Of a stretch of 64,000 bases of DNA, positions 24,318 through 36,758 are shown one piece after another. Numbering within the stretch: position 1 is the stretch's first letter; every line of letters begins with the position of its first letter. A program made the translations under genes and the position numbers. The notes below the pieces were generated by a model, which saw only the letters and a list, made by a program, of their open reading frames with translations, did no database searches and was not told the DNA's origin. Origin of the DNA: Mercurialis annua (Eukaryota > Streptophyta > Magnoliopsida > Malpighiales > Euphorbiaceae); assembly GCF_937616625.2 (NCBI RefSeq), contig NC_065575.1, positions 4,905,501 through 4,969,500 on the forward strand, given 5' to 3'.

Positions 24318-24543
24318 AATGAAATGCTCTAACATTTTTTTTAAAAAGAAACAAATGCATCCTATTTTGATCTAATTTATTTGAATTAAATTATCGAGTG
24401 GCCCCTAATCAACTTTTGACCAAATTAGTTCAAAAATAATTAGCTCTAACAGCTAAAAGAACACAACACAAATCCTCCCACTGCCCGTTTTCACTTTCAC
24501 CTACACACCCAATCATTTGCCTCCACATTTTACCCAAAATCAA

Positions 24544-27192
24544 ATGCTATGTTCAGTCTCCACCGCCACCGACAAGTCCAGTTCAAACTGGCTCGACCGC
24601 CTCCGCTCCGCCAAAGGCTTTCCTCCCGCCGACAATCTCGATCTCGACACCTTCCTCTCCACCTCCTCTTCACATCCCAATCCCACCGCTCAGTCTCACA
24701 CTAAACAACCCACCTCCGACCACCCCCCAATTCCCGACTCCTCAAGCCACACCGGAGACAAACAATGGTTCGGTACAGTCACCAATATCCTCTGCGATCT
24801 CTTCAACATGGGTGCCCACGATTCTGGCGATCAAATTTCAAGAAAAAAAATTACCCGGAAACAAACAAACCCTAAGTTTCTCCACCTAACCACTAATGTT
24901 GATGGCATTGACTCTATAAGAAAAGACGAGTATGTACAAGCAGCAACGGCGTCGTTTCACTCGGATAATAATTCAAATGTTGCTGTGAGAGATTGTGATT
25001 TTGATTTGGATGAGGAAAAGGAGAAATGCAGTGAGGATAATGAGTTGAAAGGGTACTCGAAAAGCGAAGTTACTGTGATCGATACGAGCTTTGAGCATTG
25101 GAAATTTGATAAGTTGGTTTTTAGGAGGAAGAATGTTTGGAAAATTAGAGATAAGAAAGGGAAATCTTGGAATTTAAATAATTCTTTCAAGAAGAGGAAA
25201 ATGAATTCTTATTCTTTAGAGTCCGGTGATCGGAATTTCGATTCCAGGAAAAAAGCGAAGGTCTCGAGTTCTGAGTTTGATTCCTCCAAGGAATCCAATG
25301 CTGATGTAAGTTTGGTAATAATTTCCTTTTGCTAATAAATTGAATTGGAGATAATGGATTTTACTACATTTGTTTCGGTTAGATTATTGCATTAGACTTA
25401 AAAGAGCTTGAGAGTGTTGTGTACCATTGCCTCTGAACATATATGTAATGGTTGCTTGTTACAGTGAAAGTTAGGGAGAGGAAAGAATAAACGAATAAGC
25501 TTTTAGGAAGTTAAAATGGTTGAGAATTTTCGGTTTCAATGGAGTAAATTTTTGGTCGCTGCCTTTGTAGTGTGTTACTGCATACGATTATACTCTTTTA
25601 GCTTTTAGGAATTCTGAAGCTTGATATGATTTTGCCTTGTTCTGTTTTTGTGATAAACTACTAACTTAGTTGGTGCCTCCTAGATTATAGGATAAATGCT
25701 GGTCATTGAACAAAGCTACTGATTTCAGTGGTTTAGAATTTTTCAGTCTATGTATGGAGAACTCCTTTGGAGTTTAGACTAGTCTTTGTCCCTCAACTTT
25801 GGCATCTCAATGGTCAAACGAGTACTTAGTATTAACTTAGCTGCTGCATTTATATTTGGAAATGTTTGAGGTTTGAAATTTCTTGAGTTTACTTTGTTTT
25901 TTGGAAGTTATTGTCAGAATGTGATGATCATATAAGATTATGAATAGACTTAATGAATATGATCTTACCTCATTTTCAGGCAGCTTGATGAATTAAAAAT
26001 ATTTTTCTTGTGGCGTTTTCTTGTTAAGTGATCGATATGAATTAAGTACATACTGTTCCGCTGTCTAAGATAACATGATAATGGTTGTGGTAATGTGATT
26101 CTATTGATTATCATAAATGAGCTCAGGACCTGCTAGAGTAGCTAATTTTGCATTAACATCCAGCAACATCTTAAACTGTTTCTTCTTTCCCATTTGCAGC
26201 TAAGATGCAATTGTATTGATGGCGTGTTTTAAATTTCATTTACTAGATGTAAAGACTTCACTCTTTTTGCTTGTTCTCTATTTTCTTGATGAAAATTAAA
26301 TTTAGTAGATTGAAACAGTTAGTTCTTGGTTTCTTTGCACTGGGTTAAGCAATTGTCCGACATTCTAATATCACGAAGCCTTGTGTTTTTAACAAATGGA
26401 TGGAAACTTTTATTATACTCGGAGGATTACTACAGTTATGCACTTCCTATCATTCTCAAGTGATCCAAAATTTATAAAAATAGACGCCGCTTGGAAAAGT
26501 AGCTTGTTCTGCTGTTGCACTTGGTTTTGTATAACTGCATCATGCAATATTTCCATCAAACATCTGTTCACAGTGTGATCTTTATTTGAACTGTTCATCC
26601 AAGTTAGCATTGCTTGTTATGTTGCTCGGAAATTTGTCGAGTTGTGTATTTCAGCGTTTTGTTTCTATTCCTGCAAATGCTTATAAAAATATCATTTTAT
26701 TGTTTTCCGATGGAACATTTTCTGTTTCAGCCTTTTCCCGTTTTAATGTTTTCATTTACGTGCAACATAGCCCGTGCCATTTTGGTGTTGGCTTACGTGT
26801 AAGACTTGCTTATCATCGACCTTCATCAAATGTAACAATTTATGAATGTGTTACTCTATTTTCTTATGCAGGATCAGAAACGACAGGACGAGCAAGGAGA
26901 AGAAATTTATAAAGATATACTGGACGATCATTTCCAAGTCCCCAGAAAGAGGCAAGTATTCCAAATAGCAAACCCATGTTACTGTCCTTATCATATTGCA
27001 GTTGCTATCTGATTTCACATCAGACATTCCTTTTGCTTTTACTGAATGCATTGCAGGATTCATTTTTCCAGATCACCAAGAAAATCAAAGAAAAACGTCT
27101 CATCTGTTGTTCTTATCAAAGCGTTACCTACGAGCAAGAACTGCGGGGATTTTTTTCTCAAAAATCGACCGAGAGAAGCTCAAAAGCAATAA
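24544..27192 (+). CDS. Conserved plant protein of unknown function (NWLDRLRS/KGFP N-terminus)
   Basis: I read three exons: 24544-25305, 26872-26951 and 27057-27192, giving 325 residues. The ATG at 24544 (MLCSVSTATDK) is the first in frame; the open frame runs upstream only through a TTG. The N-terminus has SNWLDRLRSAKGFPPADNLDLDTFL, then a Ser/Thr/Pro-rich linker with a Trp-Phe-Gly segment near residue 75. An acidic patch lies around residues 155-170, followed by basic stretches (FKKRKMN, RKKAKV) that could be nuclear signals. The tail reads VVLIKALPTSKNCGDFFLKN. Intron 2 would use a GC donor (AG|GCAAGT). Using a GT four bases later instead gives a different, less protein-like tail of similar length. 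I do not recognise a proven function; nuclear location is inference. Confidence 0.65.
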
Positions 27193-27928
27193 TGCAAGCC
27201 TCATATTTTGCCCGCAATGGCTTAATCAATTCTTTTTGGGATTAGTAAATGGCTCAATTTGGCAATCAGTTTCCTCTAGCGAAGGCGAAAGAAATCCGGG
27301 ATTAAAACTGACGGTGGATAAAACCAATTGACATGATTCTGAGCCAAAGATTGATTAAAGTAATCTTTTGTATCATTTGTAACTATCATTTGTAATAACT
27401 CTTTTATTTAAATCGAGCTCGATAAGCTTGTTACCCTTTCTTCATAATTGTCAGACTGTTCGATTTATGTATTTTCATTCATTAACTTGTTGGAAATGTG
27501 CCTTTGTAAACTATTGTACTTTCAGAAACTGAATACCCAAGATTGCTGATATGCATGTAAGTATATCATCAGTTTGTTCATTCTAGTCGCTCAATGTATG
27601 AGCTAACCCTTGTGGTGTAACGGAGTCGAGTCAAATTGTAAATTGTGTCGAAATTGACTGGTAAAATATTTCGAAATCAACTTGATGTTAATCGAATTGA
27701 TTTTAAGTTGGAATTTCTTGAGTTATTATTCTTGATGTTAATATTTTTTGTTTTTATTTTTAAATTAAAAGATTGAATATCTATAGATAATTGGATAGAA
27801 CCGAGTGGAATTTAATTATAGAAGTTCAAAGTTCAAACAACAAACATTTCCTTCATGCTGCTTGCTAATTTTGTAACCACAGTAAACTAACAGCTTAGTT
27901 TCTTCAACTCACAGAAAGCCGTTAGATT
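27193..27928. other. Intergenic region upstream of the mTERF gene
   Basis: This holds the 3' flank of the upstream gene and the promoter of the mTERF gene. It is AT-rich, and I see no further element or coding segment in it. Confidence 0.5.
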
Positions 27929-29549
27929 ATGTCTTCGATTTATCATACTTCCACTCCTGTCATTTCACAGACACTAGTCTCTTATCCCACAAAACTTCAA
28001 CTATCTATTACTTCACTCCCATTAATCTCCGACCACCATCATCACCGCTCAACTATTTCAAATTCTGCTAATTATAGAACTTCAAAATCAGACCTCAGGT
28101 CATTCTTGTTTCCCACAGATTCGCGCCTCGTCGGAAACTTTTCTGTCCAATGCAGTTGTGTCGATTCTCTTCCTAATCACCCATACATAACAAGTGAGTT
28201 AATGGCATTCTCTTAGGCAATTCATCGAGCATGTTGTGGGCATTGCATTTTCAAACATTATGACATGTCTGTTCGTATTTTCAGGTTTTCTGTACTCGTT
28301 CTTCGGTGAATGTGGACTCAATGAGAAAGAAACTGAATATCTTTTGGAGCACAATCCGTCTCTGGGAGCTGCAAGTTTCGACTCTATACAGGCCCGTGTC
28401 TCTCTTATAGAGAGTGCTGGCATTAAAGGTGTTGAACTGTCTCGTTTGATTATCAAATGCCCGTATCTACTAACAGCAGAAGAAGTTCATATATTTTTGC
28501 ATTTTGTTTTAAATAGTTTGCATGGAAATGTCGAGCCAGCGCAGCTCAAACGCCTTTTTGCTGCGACCGAACCAAGATTCTTAGTTGGTTTTGGTCAAAA
28601 GGTTAGCCTGCTTATTAGTCATGGAGTTCCGAAGGAAAAGATTGTTCACATTCTCAACAATGTGAATTTAACTAAAGCAATGTGCCTTAAGTCAATTCAA
28701 GAAATTGATAGAACAATTAGCTTCTTATCTCGCTTTGGTGGGATTGATATAATTGTTAGACGGCCAATGATTCTGAACTTCGACTTGGATACTCAGTTGA
28801 TTCCGAGAATAGAGTTTCTTAAAGAAATCAGTGGTGGAGATGAAGAAGCTACGGGTATTCTGTTGCGTAAACTTCCTGCTCTTTTGAGTTACAGTGTAGA
28901 GCACACTAAAGATCATGTAGAGTGCTTGAGATCATTTGCTGGACTAACTGATTCTCAAATATTCAAGATTTTTCTTGTGTTCCCAAATGTAGTTAGTGCT
29001 AGCAGGGAGAGAAAATTGCGTCCTCGAATACAATTTCTCAAGCAATGTGATTTGAGTTCTGATGAGATATTTAAGTTCTTGACTAGAGCTCCATTGTTTC
29101 TAGCGCTTTCCTTTAGGGAGAACATCGCACATAAACTCGTAGTTTTGGCGAAGATCGGATATGGATATAAAAACAAAGAACTGGCTGTTGCACTCGGAGC
29201 TGTAACGAGAACCAGCTGCGAAAATTTGCAGAAGGTGGTCGAGCTATTCTTGAGTTACGGGTTTTCTCCTGATGACATATTTGCTATGAGTAAGAAGCAT
29301 CCTCAGATACTGCAATATAGCTATCGTTCATTGCAGGAGAAAATGGAGTATTTGGTTGAAGGAATGGGTCGAGAAGTTGACGAACTATTGGCATTTCCTG
29401 CGTTTCTTGGGTATAAACTTGATGACAGGATTAAGCATAGATTTGAAGTTAATAGGAATGTTATAGGAGAAAAAATGTCCATTAATAAGCTCTTAAGTGT
29501 CTCTGCTGATAGATTTTCAGCCCAGAAGAAGAAAAAGTCATATTCTTGA
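27929..29549 (+). CDS. mTERF domain protein, probably plastid
   Basis: Two exons (27929-28193, 28285-29549) join in phase (ITS at the junction) to 509 residues. The first ~70 residues are Ser/Thr/His-rich with few acidic residues, consistent with an organelle transit peptide. From about residue 95 to 490 the protein consists of repeated ~35-residue helical mTERF motifs with Leu/Pro signatures such as LIIKCPYLL, IVRRPMIL, LLRKLPALL, IFLVFPNVV, FLTRAPLFL and MSKKHPQIL. The C-terminus is basic (KKKKSYS). mTERF proteins bind organellar nucleic acid and act in transcription, splicing or termination. The overall layout recalls the plastid nucleoid member mTERF8/pTAC15, but that assignment is from memory and weak. 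A GTG-initiated open frame that starts inside the intron is not the true start. Confidence 0.88.
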
Positions 29550-30285
29550 TTTACAGACTGAACTGAGTAGTTGTAAATTCTTCTAATTTGGCATGAATTG
29601 TTCCATTCATAACAAGCCTACTTGCCTCCATTTTATCATTTGAGAATTGCTTTATTGCGGTTTCAAGGCTTTTTCCTTTAACTACCTTGTATAATCTATC
29701 CCCCAGTTGTTGATATCCATGATTTTTGGGAGAAATTGAATTTCTCAAAAATCTGCTGAGGGATTGAATGATGTTCGGTTGAATCTACTATCTTTCAAGA
29801 TAAAATTCAGAATTTCTGATTTTTAACATATTTACAAGTAAGGCGTATACATTTGATTCTAATTGAAGTAAACTGAATTAAATTGTTTTTTCTTTCAAAA
29901 CCAAACCAAAAAACTGAATTTTGTAGTCTTACCGAACCAAACTGACTTTTTCGGTTTGGATCGGATATTTAGTTTGGTTCGACTTTTGCATTCCTATTTA
30001 CAAGCTCAAGTAACTGATATCAAAATATTTCATCTCATAATAATCTGCTCGGTTAATTAGTGAATCTTAAAAAGATTTAGATGCCACTGAATATCAGGTG
30101 CAGCGGAACAACTAATTACTCATAAAAACATATCATCAAACATCATATTAATCTGTGGATACTCAATCTCAAAATCCTATACAATGCTGTCTCCGCTGCT
30201 TCCTTCGGCCTTATATACACCATCATCGCCATCAAAATAGGCATGTCCACACTAATTTGCAAAAAACTTCCATTACGAGGCTCAT
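29550..30285. other. Intergenic region between convergent mTERF and PSRP1 genes
   Basis: This is 3' flank on both sides. A CCGAACCAAA-rich block at about 29890-30000 resembles the repeats at 4080-4420 and 43091-44020. No coding segment is seen. Confidence 0.5.
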
Positions 30286-32387
30286 CTATTCTGCCAAGGA
30301 TGGCTCTTTAGCTGGTTCAATCACCACAGGCTCCACTTTCTCATTCTCACCGTTTCCTTTAGGTACGATTACGCCATAACCCCCAGCCTTTCGTCTGTAG
30401 AGAATGTTTATCTCACCTGAAATAACGCAAGAAACAATTTATCTCTCATGTAAGTGACTGCAGATTGCAGAGTATTAGGTAGAATCTTTACCAGTATCTT
30501 CATTCCGAAAACCAAAGAAATCGTGATCAAGATTCTCTAATTGCTCGATGGCCTCGGAAACAGTCAAAGGTGGCATATCAAAATATTTGGTTCGCACAAC
30601 CTGCAAATTCATATAGAGCAATTAAACTATGTCGACATATAACATGGAGAGACCGACCGCAACCATCTTGTTCTCGCAGTTGCATTAAACATAGATGTCA
30701 TGTGCCAAGCCATGATATCAAAAAGTCACTGATGAAAACTAGTATTTCAATTTATGCTGCTAAAAAACAACTTAGGGGTTAAATATATAGTACATTAGAT
30801 GTTTAGATCAGAGAAGGAGTGATTCAATGGACAAACTGCTGCTACCGAACTATGAGAAGACACCAGATCACCAAAATTATGGAAGACTAGAAAGACTTGA
30901 ATATGAGAATTTGCCTCCTAAACTCATATACAACAGACAATTAACACCAAAACTAATTTTTTTTATCAACTAGACCCCTGAACTTGTTAATTTTTATCAA
31001 TTAGTTTAAATTTGGATCACTGAATCCAAATTTTGGCTCAATTAGCCCCCAATGGTTGTTTTTCAAATTGATATGTTTGATCTAATTGACAGCCTCAATG
31101 GGCTAATTGATAAAATAGTGGCATTAATTGCCCATCGTGTCCAAATTCAGAGGGCAAATAGATATTTAAGTGGAATATGTAACTTGACTTTATTAACAAA
31201 TTGAGGACTAAATGATATATTAGCCAACTAGAAAAGCATATATTAAGAAGGACAATGCATAATAGAAACTCAACATTTTGACAAAGTGGAAGTTTGTAAG
31301 AACAAACCTTATCAATATAGTCCTCATTGTCATCTTGGGGTAGACCATCTACCTCATCTATATCATCCTTCACAGGTTCAATCACAGCCTCCCTCACCTT
31401 CAGCCTATTAAACCCTTTCATGTGACGGCCATGGTCCGAATCCTTCTCTTTTATCTTCCTCAGTTTCCTTTGAATGATTGACGAGACCAAATCAATACTT
31501 GCATATGTTGTCTCAGCCACTTCCTCTGCCCGAATCACTCCATGCTTCTTTGTAAACAAAGTCACCTAAACATAAAACACCACATCAAAACCATACCATT
31601 GAAAGCTACAACCTAGGTAGCACGGACACTAGGACACAGACAAGGCAACACAGCGTTATTTTAAGGTTTTCTACATAAAAAATGAAGTTTCATGTCCGAA
31701 ACAGAACACATTGATTAAATGAAGTGTCTGTGCTATTAAATGCAGGATGTACCTCGCATCTCCGAATCCTCGGCCCTTTCCCAAACTCTCCACCTCTAAC
31801 TGACAGTCTAACATCAACTTCTCGCACAAAATGACTATGCTTTTGAACTGCCTTTCCCACCTTATCTTCGACATGAGTTTTCAAAGTATCTGTCAACTGC
31901 AAAAAACAACCACCTAATATATATACATTGAAGAGCATATATGAAGAACAAAGATTTGCAATTAATGATTTACACAAAATGACTATGCTTTTATGTGAAT
32001 CATCACTACCCTATTAAATATTATCATCAAAATCCAAGAAACCACAAATAAAACACCAAGATTAGACATTTAGAGTAAATAAAAAACCTCCAAGTTTTTG
32101 CCTTGAACAATGAGTTTAACAGAGGATAGTGGACCATCCCATGACATTCGAACACCATTTGTTCTCCTCCTTTTACAGTCTAAATACTTGACGTTGCCAC
32201 CCAATACCAGTGGGTTCAAGAAACTGCCTTTATCAGACAATGTCACCGAAAATGGAAGCTTTTTGGTACCCACAATACAGATTGAGGAACAAGAAGAACA
32301 TGAGGTAGTAGTAGTCGTGGCCTTTGCTGATAAGGAGTGATGGTAGAAGCTTGTTTTTAATGGCCCAAAAAGAGTTGTCATCTTCAA
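30286..32387 (-). CDS. PSRP1: Plastid ribosome hibernation factor PSRP1 (long HPF type)
   Basis: Five exons on the minus strand (32387-32088, 31896-31753, 31565-31308, 30600-30492, 30416-30286) join in frame to 313 residues. A second Met two codons later is an equally possible start. A Ser/Thr-rich plastid transit peptide occupies about residues 1-75. The S30AE/HPF domain runs from about 83 to 185 ([52 protein letters not shown]). After an acidic linker comes the C-terminal dimerisation domain, about residues 235-295 ([48 protein letters not shown]). Long HPFs bind the small-subunit decoding region and pair 70S ribosomes into inactive 100S dimers; in plastids PSRP1 binds stromal ribosomes. 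The length is close to that of known plant precursors. Intron 3 contains a MITE-like inverted repeat. Confidence 0.93.
30896..31168. repeat. MITE-like inverted repeat in PSRP1 intron 3
   Basis: The two ends are imperfect inverted copies (TTGAATATGAGAATTTGCC against TTAAATATCTATTTGCC), followed by matching CAATTAACACCA/CAATTAATGCCA and TATCAACTAG/TATCAATTAG words. It is about 270 bp. I could not define a target duplication. Confidence 0.45.
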
Positions 32388-34757
32388 ATTCTCAAGAATC
32401 GGTTAATGGTGTGTTTGGATGGAAAGAAAATTAGGAAAGATTTTCTCGTTTGTGTTTAATAATAGGAAAAAATGAAGGGATAAGGATAATGAGAAGGGTG
32501 GGGGGGTCCAGGACTGAATGTTCGTCCAGATTCAATCAATAAGAAATCCGTAGTAAGAAGACGAGAGGTAGAGCCCACACACTGACACTGTTCTAATCTA
32601 GTCATATGATGTTTGGTTACGAGCATATCCATTTCCAGTACTCAATTATGGACTATCCAAGAATATCATTTCATGGTTTGGACCGGTGATTAGATAGTTT
32701 TTTTTTTTAAATTAACCGGTGATTAGATAGTTGAACCATAAATTGGCCAATTGTCTGGTCCCATTGATTCTAAACACCAGAAATCCAGTCGAACCGAATT
32801 GTACCGAATTGAATCAGGTGTCCTAGATTGAACCGGTAATTAAACCAATAACTGAACCGGTCAAACCAATTGAAAGGAAAACCGATGGCCTTACATGTTT
32901 GGCCGTAGTTGGGATACGACTTTTAATACATAATTTTTCTTCCGATATATATTATATATCGCAACATTAAATTGTTTTTCGATAGTTCAACGCTGAAATG
33001 GATGCATAATCACAAACTTACTAGTATTTTTAAAAAAAAATTCATTTAGTTAATTGACTTGCTAAGATGAGATTTAATAAAAAAAGTTACAAACATGACA
33101 TTTTTAAGAATGAAAAGAGGGGGATAAGTTACAATATCAATATGTGAAACTTAGACTTCCTACTTGTTAGAAAAATGCACAAAACAAAACAGTTTGAAAC
33201 ATTTTGATAAGTTGGAAAATATTCCAAAGAGCATATGATATGATTCAAAAGCACTGCATTTGCATTACTGAATAAATTGCTGAAGTCACCTCATATTTCC
33301 AATAAGTGAGTATTATACACTACCAAATGTCAGTGAGTTTTATTTAGCAGCTCTTAAATGTCTAAAACAGGATTAGCATCTCCTTGAGAAAACTTAGACT
33401 CCAAATCATTCAAATTTTTAAATCTGCACTATTAGCTACGAATTTATTGAGGAAGTAATGTTACGGATCTGCAAGCATTAAATGCACTTGTTTCAGCCAT
33501 TTTTAATAAAAAGACATATTTCTACAATAATAAAGCTAGGTGAACAAAAGAAGAAAGTTAATATTAGCCGAAAAAATTATATTCTCCCATCCTCAAAAAA
33601 ATGAAGAAAATATGAAGTTTTTTTATAGAAAAGGGAGAACACAAATTTTAGATAGAGAAATTTTTTAGTATGCTCGAGTTGATGGAGCAGTTTTATCTAG
33701 CTAAAAATTTTAATTTTTTTTTATAAAATAGTAAGAAATTTTATTGTTGTAAATCCTAAACAATATTATAAAAACATATTAATATATTTTTTATCTCATT
33801 TTATTTGATAAAAATTGAAACTTTTAGAGCCTCGTTTTATATAAAAATTGAAATAACTATAATTTTTTTTTTTTGACAATCAAATAATCTTTCATTAATA
33901 ATAAAGAGCAGTTACAGGTGTAAGAATTTAGAAAGGGTATAACCGTTTCTAATGACCTGACACGGAACAAGATATAAACCTTGATTCGCAAATCGCCTTA
34001 TAAAACAAAAACAAAATTACATAACCGCTCTAACACAATAAGATCCAATCCTTTTGTCTAACAGAAGACTCACAAACTCTTCATAAAAAACAACAAATTT
34101 TTCATATAGAAAGAACAGCAAAACTTTCAAAAAAGAAAGACAATCACTGTAAAATAGTTATCAAAATAAAAAAACTAATATAACCTATAACGATTTCATC
34201 TTCAATCTTGAAAGGGGTTGATCCATCTCTGATTTTTTATTTGTATATCTATTGAAATTGATGCGTCTCGTCGAAAGATTTACTAACCAAAATGAAAAAG
34301 ATGAAAAGGAGTCGGTCATTTATTTAATTCTAAATCAATAAAAAAAATGGCTACCGCCAACGGCAAAAATAAACCATTAACGACAGCCGAAGCGAAAAAC
34401 AAAGGAAAAACACTTGACGGTTAGGGTTTTCTATTTGAGAGAGAGGGGAGAGCAAAAAATAATAATTTTTTATTTAAAACTTTCATCTTTGTCCTCATTT
34501 TTTTTATAAAAGAGATGGCGAGTATTAATGTGAATTTGAACTCCAAAAATAACTAATTTTACATAATGAGCTTATGTAACTTGTTACAATCTACTTATAA
34601 ATGTAGAAGGTTTCTATTTCAAAAAATAGTTGATAATATAAATGATCACCATAAGTAAATAAAATGAATATGATCGTAAGAGAGGAGTCCACGTGGATTA
34701 GAAAGAGACTTTGAGTTAATATTTTAAAGAGATTTTGAGGAGGTTTATCCCACCAAA
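32388..34757. other. Intergenic AT-rich region upstream of the PRR5 duplication
   Basis: This follows the PSRP1 5' end. At 32680-32890 there is a block of AACCGGT/AACCGAATT words, probably another decayed dispersed repeat. The rest to 34757 is AT-rich with poly-A/T runs. I found no gene or complete element. Confidence 0.4.
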
Positions 34758-34902
34758 TTGCAATTTGCGCTAAAAGAACACGTCAATTGATGATAAGTTC
34801 AAAGCTACATAGACCAATGAAAATTGCAGTATTTTATAGTTGCAATCACGCGTGTCAAAGTGTTGTCCATGGGATCCGATAATCTCCTTAAAAAAAATAC
34901 TA

Positions 34903-35174
34903 CTCCCTCCGTCCCAATAGAGTTGTCCACTTTGACTTTATCACACAGTTTAAGAAAAGCAATTATTGTTCATGGGTTTTACAAAATTTTCTTTACTTTT
35001 CTTGTCATACCCCTATTTAATATAGGGTCCACTTTCAATTTACTCACTAGTGAATTTTAAATAGGGGTGATATAGGAAAATTGAATGTAAAAGTTAGTTA
35101 CTTTTTGAAAGTGGACAAGTATTTTGGGACAAAAAAAATTCACAAAGTGGAAAACTCTATTGGGACGGAGGGAT
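34903..35174. mobile_element. Stowaway-type MITE (Tc1/mariner)
   Basis: The ends are CTCCCTCCGTCCCAATAGAG and its inverted copy CTCTATTGGGACGGAGGGAT, the classical Stowaway terminus, and TA flanks lie on both sides. It is 272 bp. The paralogous site in PRR5 copy 2 (near 45650) lacks it, so the insertion came after the duplication or was lost from copy 2. Confidence 0.9.
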
Positions 35175-35241
35175 TACTATAAATCAAAATAAATATCTAG
35201 CCAAGTGGGACCCAATAGTACTACCTAAGCAGGTCCCACAA

Positions 35242-35250
35242 AAAATATCT
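35242..35250 (+). promoter_or_regulatory. Evening element in PRR5 copy 1 promoter
   Basis: AAAATATCT lies within a block (AAAATATCTAAAACACAGCC) that is conserved word for word at 45737 in copy 2. In other plants the evening element is bound by CCA1/LHY/RVE clock factors, and RVE8 is known to activate PRR5 through it. Confidence 0.6.
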
Positions 35251-36048
35251 AAAACACAGCCTTTTTTTAACAGTATATATCCATTTTCTTTGGTTGGCTT
35301 AGGTCTTTAAATATCAACCACAACTTAACCACCACAAAAAGAAAAAAATATTCACCAATAAACCGAAGCCTTTTGATATAAATCAGTGGTGATTATTCTT
35401 ATTATTGAGAAATATTTAGACAGATTATGTCCATTATATTATCTTTATATAAAGGTAATTTTACTATGTATATTATAAAAAATATTTACAACGACAAAAC
35501 ATGTTATGTTTTTTATAAATTTAATTTTTAATTTTCAGACGTTTATGATGAAATAATAATATGACAAATTTTAACAAGCATGTTTAAATTGCTATATATA
35601 TTATTCATTTTTTAAATAATTATTAATTGAGTCATATAATATTTATTATAATATAATTAATTTTTAAGATAAATTTTAATTTTATAATATTGTAAATAAA
35701 AAAATATTAAAAATTGGGACGAAGTTCATAATTTTGTGTATGGAACACATAATGGGGTAAAAGATATTACGAATCAGTATATTTTTTTTAAAAAAATTAA
35801 AATTTAATTTGTTAATTAACGGTTATATTTTAATAAAACCTGATCAAAAAGTTGATATAGAACTGAAATACGGATGTAATATGGCAAATATAAGTGGTCA
35901 TTTTGTTTATTAAAAAAATAATATGGTTCATATTTTAATTTCACACAAAAATTTTAAATCAAAAAACTATATTGAAGTATCAACCGATAATAAATTATTT
36001 AAATGCGATAACTCAAAAAAATAACATTTCCTAAAATTAAACTAAATT

Positions 36049-36420
36049 GGCTTATCCCCTTAAAATCCCCCTACCTTTTACCCCCAATTCATTTGCACCC
36101 TCACGTTGTAAAACCACCAAATATACCCAAATTACGACCTTTCACTTTCAATTGCACCCTCAAGCATTAAATTGACCTCTTTTCACTTGAAAAATGTTCA
36201 AATCAATACTTTAAATTTTAGCATATATTTTGAAATATGACTTAATATTTTATTTAAAACAAAAATAAACCTATTTTTTCAAGTGAAAAGATATCAATTT
36301 AATGTTTGAGGGTACAATTGAAAGTGAAATGTCGTAATTTGGGTATATTTGGTGGTTTTGCAACGTGAGGGTGCAAACGAATTGGGGGTAAAAGGTGAGG
36401 GTTTTTTAAGGGAATAAGTC
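36049..36420. mobile_element. Mutator-like MITE with perfect 9-bp target duplication
   Basis: The ends GGCTTATCCCC and GGGGAATAAGTC-type belong to long inverted repeats (CACCCTCACGTTG, TATACCCAAATTACGAC and AATTGCACCCTCAA on both arms). Flanks are AACTAAATT on both sides (36040-36048, 36421-36429). It is 372 bp and almost entirely terminal repeat. It is absent from PRR5 copy 2. Confidence 0.85.
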
Positions 36421-36642
36421 AACTAAATTTCACTAAGCCGATGTTTTTAACCCCACATAGTGGAGTGTATGCTCTCGTATAGAAGATAGAATGAATGGCT
36501 GACGTGGCATAACATGGACCGATAGAACAGGAGGCATCGAGATATTTCGCAACTAAATAAAATATTCTTGAAACCATAGGATACAAATTGACTTTGCATT
36601 ACAGCCGTAAGATTTAAAGTCTCAAATATTTTTATAGGCCCT

Positions 36643-36660
36643 GGATATTTTAGATATTTT
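36643..36660 (-). promoter_or_regulatory. Proximal evening element and a mutated partner, PRR5 copy 1
   Basis: AGATATTTT (inverted AAAATATCT) at 36652-36660 is directly preceded by GGATATTTT. In copy 2 (46514-46531) both members read AGATATTTT. They lie about 100 bases upstream of the start codon. Confidence 0.5.
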
Positions 36661-36758
36661 AATTTGCTTCTACTTTTTACCATACACTTTAGAAAAAAAT
36701 TCAATATTTTTGTGCATAAGCTAAGAAGAAGAAAAAGAGTGTGTTTTCAGAGATTTTA

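Larger units (their letters stand above)
21479..24543. other. Intergenic region with copia remnant and hAT MITE
   Basis: The stretch holds a degraded copia polyprotein end (21905-22560, minus) and a hAT element (23693-24317). Between 22700 and 23450 there are further broken frames on the minus strand, possibly more of the same retroelement, but I cannot assign them. The last 200 bases are the leader and promoter of the gene at 24544. Confidence 0.5.

Noticed and set aside
24517..24543. Nine-codon upstream extension of the 24544 gene
   Set aside because: It begins at TTG; the first ATG in frame is 24544.
26396..26912. Several 60-108 codon frames in the first intron of the 24544 gene
   Set aside because: They lie inside the predicted intron, overlap on both strands and show no domains.
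28236..28284. Upstream extension of the mTERF frame from a GTG
   Set aside because: It falls inside the intron. The spliced ATG exon at 27929-28193 supplies the transit peptide and joins in phase.
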